Of a DNA stretch of 13,980 nt, positions 13,247 through 13,980 are shown in pieces. The stretch is from assembly GCA_034430835.1 (NCBI GenBank), contig DAOUDX010000198.1, positions 1-13,980 of the forward strand, written 5' to 3'. Every line of letters begins with the position of its first letter. Position 1 is the stretch's first letter. This DNA comes from JAFGED01 sp034430835 (GTDB lineage Bacteria > Chloroflexota > Anaerolineae > B4-G1). A program made the position numbers and the translations under genes. The notes beneath the pieces are model-generated. The model was given only the letters and a program-made list of their open reading frames with translations. It was not told the origin of the DNA and did not search any database.

Positions 13247-13681
13247 TCAGGCAACAAGCGGGCGAGTATCGTGCTCGGAGCCAATAGTGACCGTTTCGCC
13301 AATGTAATCCGGCCTGACGTACTTGAGCCTGCACAAGAGCTTGACGTCTCTGACTACCTCGTCGGGCAGAAAAGGCTTGAGGATGAATCGGTCGGCTCCG
13401 GCTCCCAGACATTCGGGACCGCAATCCATCGCCGAGGTCATGAAAATTAGAGTTTCAGCGGCCCTCCCCACCAAGGTCCGCACTTGCCGAACCAGGCTGA
13501 CGGTCTCCCTGCCATGTACGTTGACGTCCATTAGAAGCGCGTTGGGGCGAATCTGCTGAAGGAGTGGCAGGATGTCCTCGTAGGCATCCGCCGCAACGAC
13601 GCGATACCCCTCTAACTCGAACAAGAATCGCATCAGCCGTGCAGTTTCGCGGTTGTCCTCCACCAACAGAATCGTGTACAC
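13247..13681 (-). CDS. Stand-alone response-regulator receiver domain protein
   Basis: This 144-residue CheY-like protein consists of one receiver domain and a short tail without an output domain. The acidic pocket Glu8-Asp9 lies in 'ILLVEDN', the phospho-acceptor Asp52 in 'LLMDVNVHG', the switch Thr82 in 'FMTSAMD' and Lys102 in 'FILKPF', so all residues for phosphotransfer are present. The start is a GTG at 13681, chosen because the first strand begins immediately and GGGGGT stands a few bases upstream. It probably passes signal to another protein by contact. The CheA-like kinase at the window's left edge is about 13 kb away, so a link is only speculative. Its 3' end converges on xseA with 30 bases between the stops. 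The tail after residue 118 ('LKYVRPDYIGETVTIG') does not match a DNA-binding domain. Confidence 0.87.
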   Translation of the reverse strand: MYTILLVEDNRETARLMRFLFELEGYRVVAADAYEDILPLLQQIRPNALLMDVNVHGRETVSLVRQVRTLVGRAAETLIFMTSAMDCGPECLGAGADRFILKPFLPDEVVRDVKLLCRLKYVRPDYIGETVTIGSEHDTRPLVA

Positions 13682-13980
13682 CTAACCCCCATTCTCCCGC
13701 CCAAGCAACTCAACAACGTTTGGGAGACACGCATAGGCCTGAAACAAGCCAGCAAGCGTAAGACTCCACCATTATCATACCACACGCCGGTATGAATCCG
13801 GTTTGCGAAATGAGCGGCGCTGCGAGAATGTCAAGAGCCCGGCCTGCCGGTGACTGTTCAATAAATGGGGAAATAGGTTGTTGGTGGGGCGTCAGCCCTA
13901 AATAGCGCCATACATAGCATCGAAGTGGGGCGAGTTGCACCAAAAGTATGTCTTTTTGCAGCCCCAGTGGGGAATACAGA
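13682..13980. other. Intergenic region without a supported gene
   Basis: These 299 bases are less GC-rich than the rest of the window. A 77-codon frame on the - strand (13710-13943) has no ribosome site and an improbable composition, so I do not call it. GTGGGGCG occurs twice (13884-13891 and 13925-13932), and CCCC-AGT-GGGG near 13962-13972 is a tiny palindrome. It probably holds the leader of the receiver gene and the upstream region of a gene beyond the window; I see no insertion-sequence ends or RNA gene. Confidence 0.5.
13774..13782 (-). promoter_or_regulatory. Possible extended -10 promoter for the receiver gene
   Basis: On the - strand TGGTATGAT forms a TGn-extended -10 element about 90 bases upstream of the GTG start. 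No good -35 is present at 16-18 bases, which extended -10 promoters can tolerate. The evidence is this motif alone. Confidence 0.3.

Noticed and set aside
13829..13834. TTGACA on the - strand as a -35 box
   Set aside because: No -10-like sequence lies 15-19 bases downstream.
13884..13932. GTGGGGCG direct repeat as an insertion-sequence or array signal
   Set aside because: Only two 8-base copies in G-rich sequence, with no inverted ends, no transposase and no regular spacing.
13710..13943. A 77-codon frame on the - strand in the last intergenic region
   Set aside because: No ribosome site, no family resemblance, and it overlaps the probable leader of the receiver gene.

Overview
This is a GC-rich bacterial chromosomal window with short intergenic gaps. 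The closest fit I can suggest is a member of the Chloroflexota (Anaerolineae-like). That is an inference from style: a recurring N-terminal TPR module containing an 'AWLWLSG'-type signature fused to unrelated membrane proteins, Thr/Pro-rich linkers on exported cell-wall enzymes, and a NatA/NatB-type exporter. No marker gene that would settle the phylum is present.

Layout. Bases 1-2928 (+ strand): the 3' end of a CheA-like chemotaxis kinase; a flavin/iron-sulfur oxidoreductase of the dihydroorotate/dihydropyrimidine dehydrogenase (PreA-like) family; a TPR-membrane protein; a small hot-dog thioesterase. Bases 2930-7260 (- strand): in transcription order a tRNA-Gly(GCC), an atypical SDR/NmrA-like NAD(P)-binding protein, MreB, then a two-gene ABC exporter (NatA-like ATPase and NatB-like permease). 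Bases 7344-11787 (+): a likely cell-wall operon of an N-acetylmuramoyl-L-alanine amidase, a TIM-barrel/M23 peptidase with a tandemly duplicated uncharacterised C-terminal domain, and a TPR-transmembrane-L,D-transpeptidase, followed by a small membrane protein. Bases 11960-13216 (+): xseA. Bases 13247-13681 (-): a stand-alone response-regulator receiver. The last 300 bases hold no gene I can support.

How the genes work together. The three genes from 7344 to 11200 are packed tightly (12 bp gap, then a TGATG overlap). Together they encode a peptide-stem-releasing amidase, a putative glycosidase plus endopeptidase, and a crosslinking or anchoring transpeptidase, which is a coherent peptidoglycan-remodelling set. 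MreB, the cell-shape actin, lies nearby on the other strand. The exporter, the SDR protein and the PreA-like enzyme have no obvious functional link to that set.

Regulation visible in sequence. The tRNA-Gly and amidase promoters are divergent with -35 boxes only 5 bp apart, and a perfect 7-bp inverted repeat brackets the tRNA -10 box. The amidase and xseA promoters lie so close to their ATGs that both transcripts are predicted to be leaderless or nearly so. Intrinsic terminators can be drawn after mreB, the tRNA, the 11272-11787 gene and xseA.

The best candidates for something undescribed are the GH-like/M23/duplicated-domain protein (8190-10250), which lacks a recognisable export signal, and the PreA-like enzyme, whose family active-site motif is replaced.
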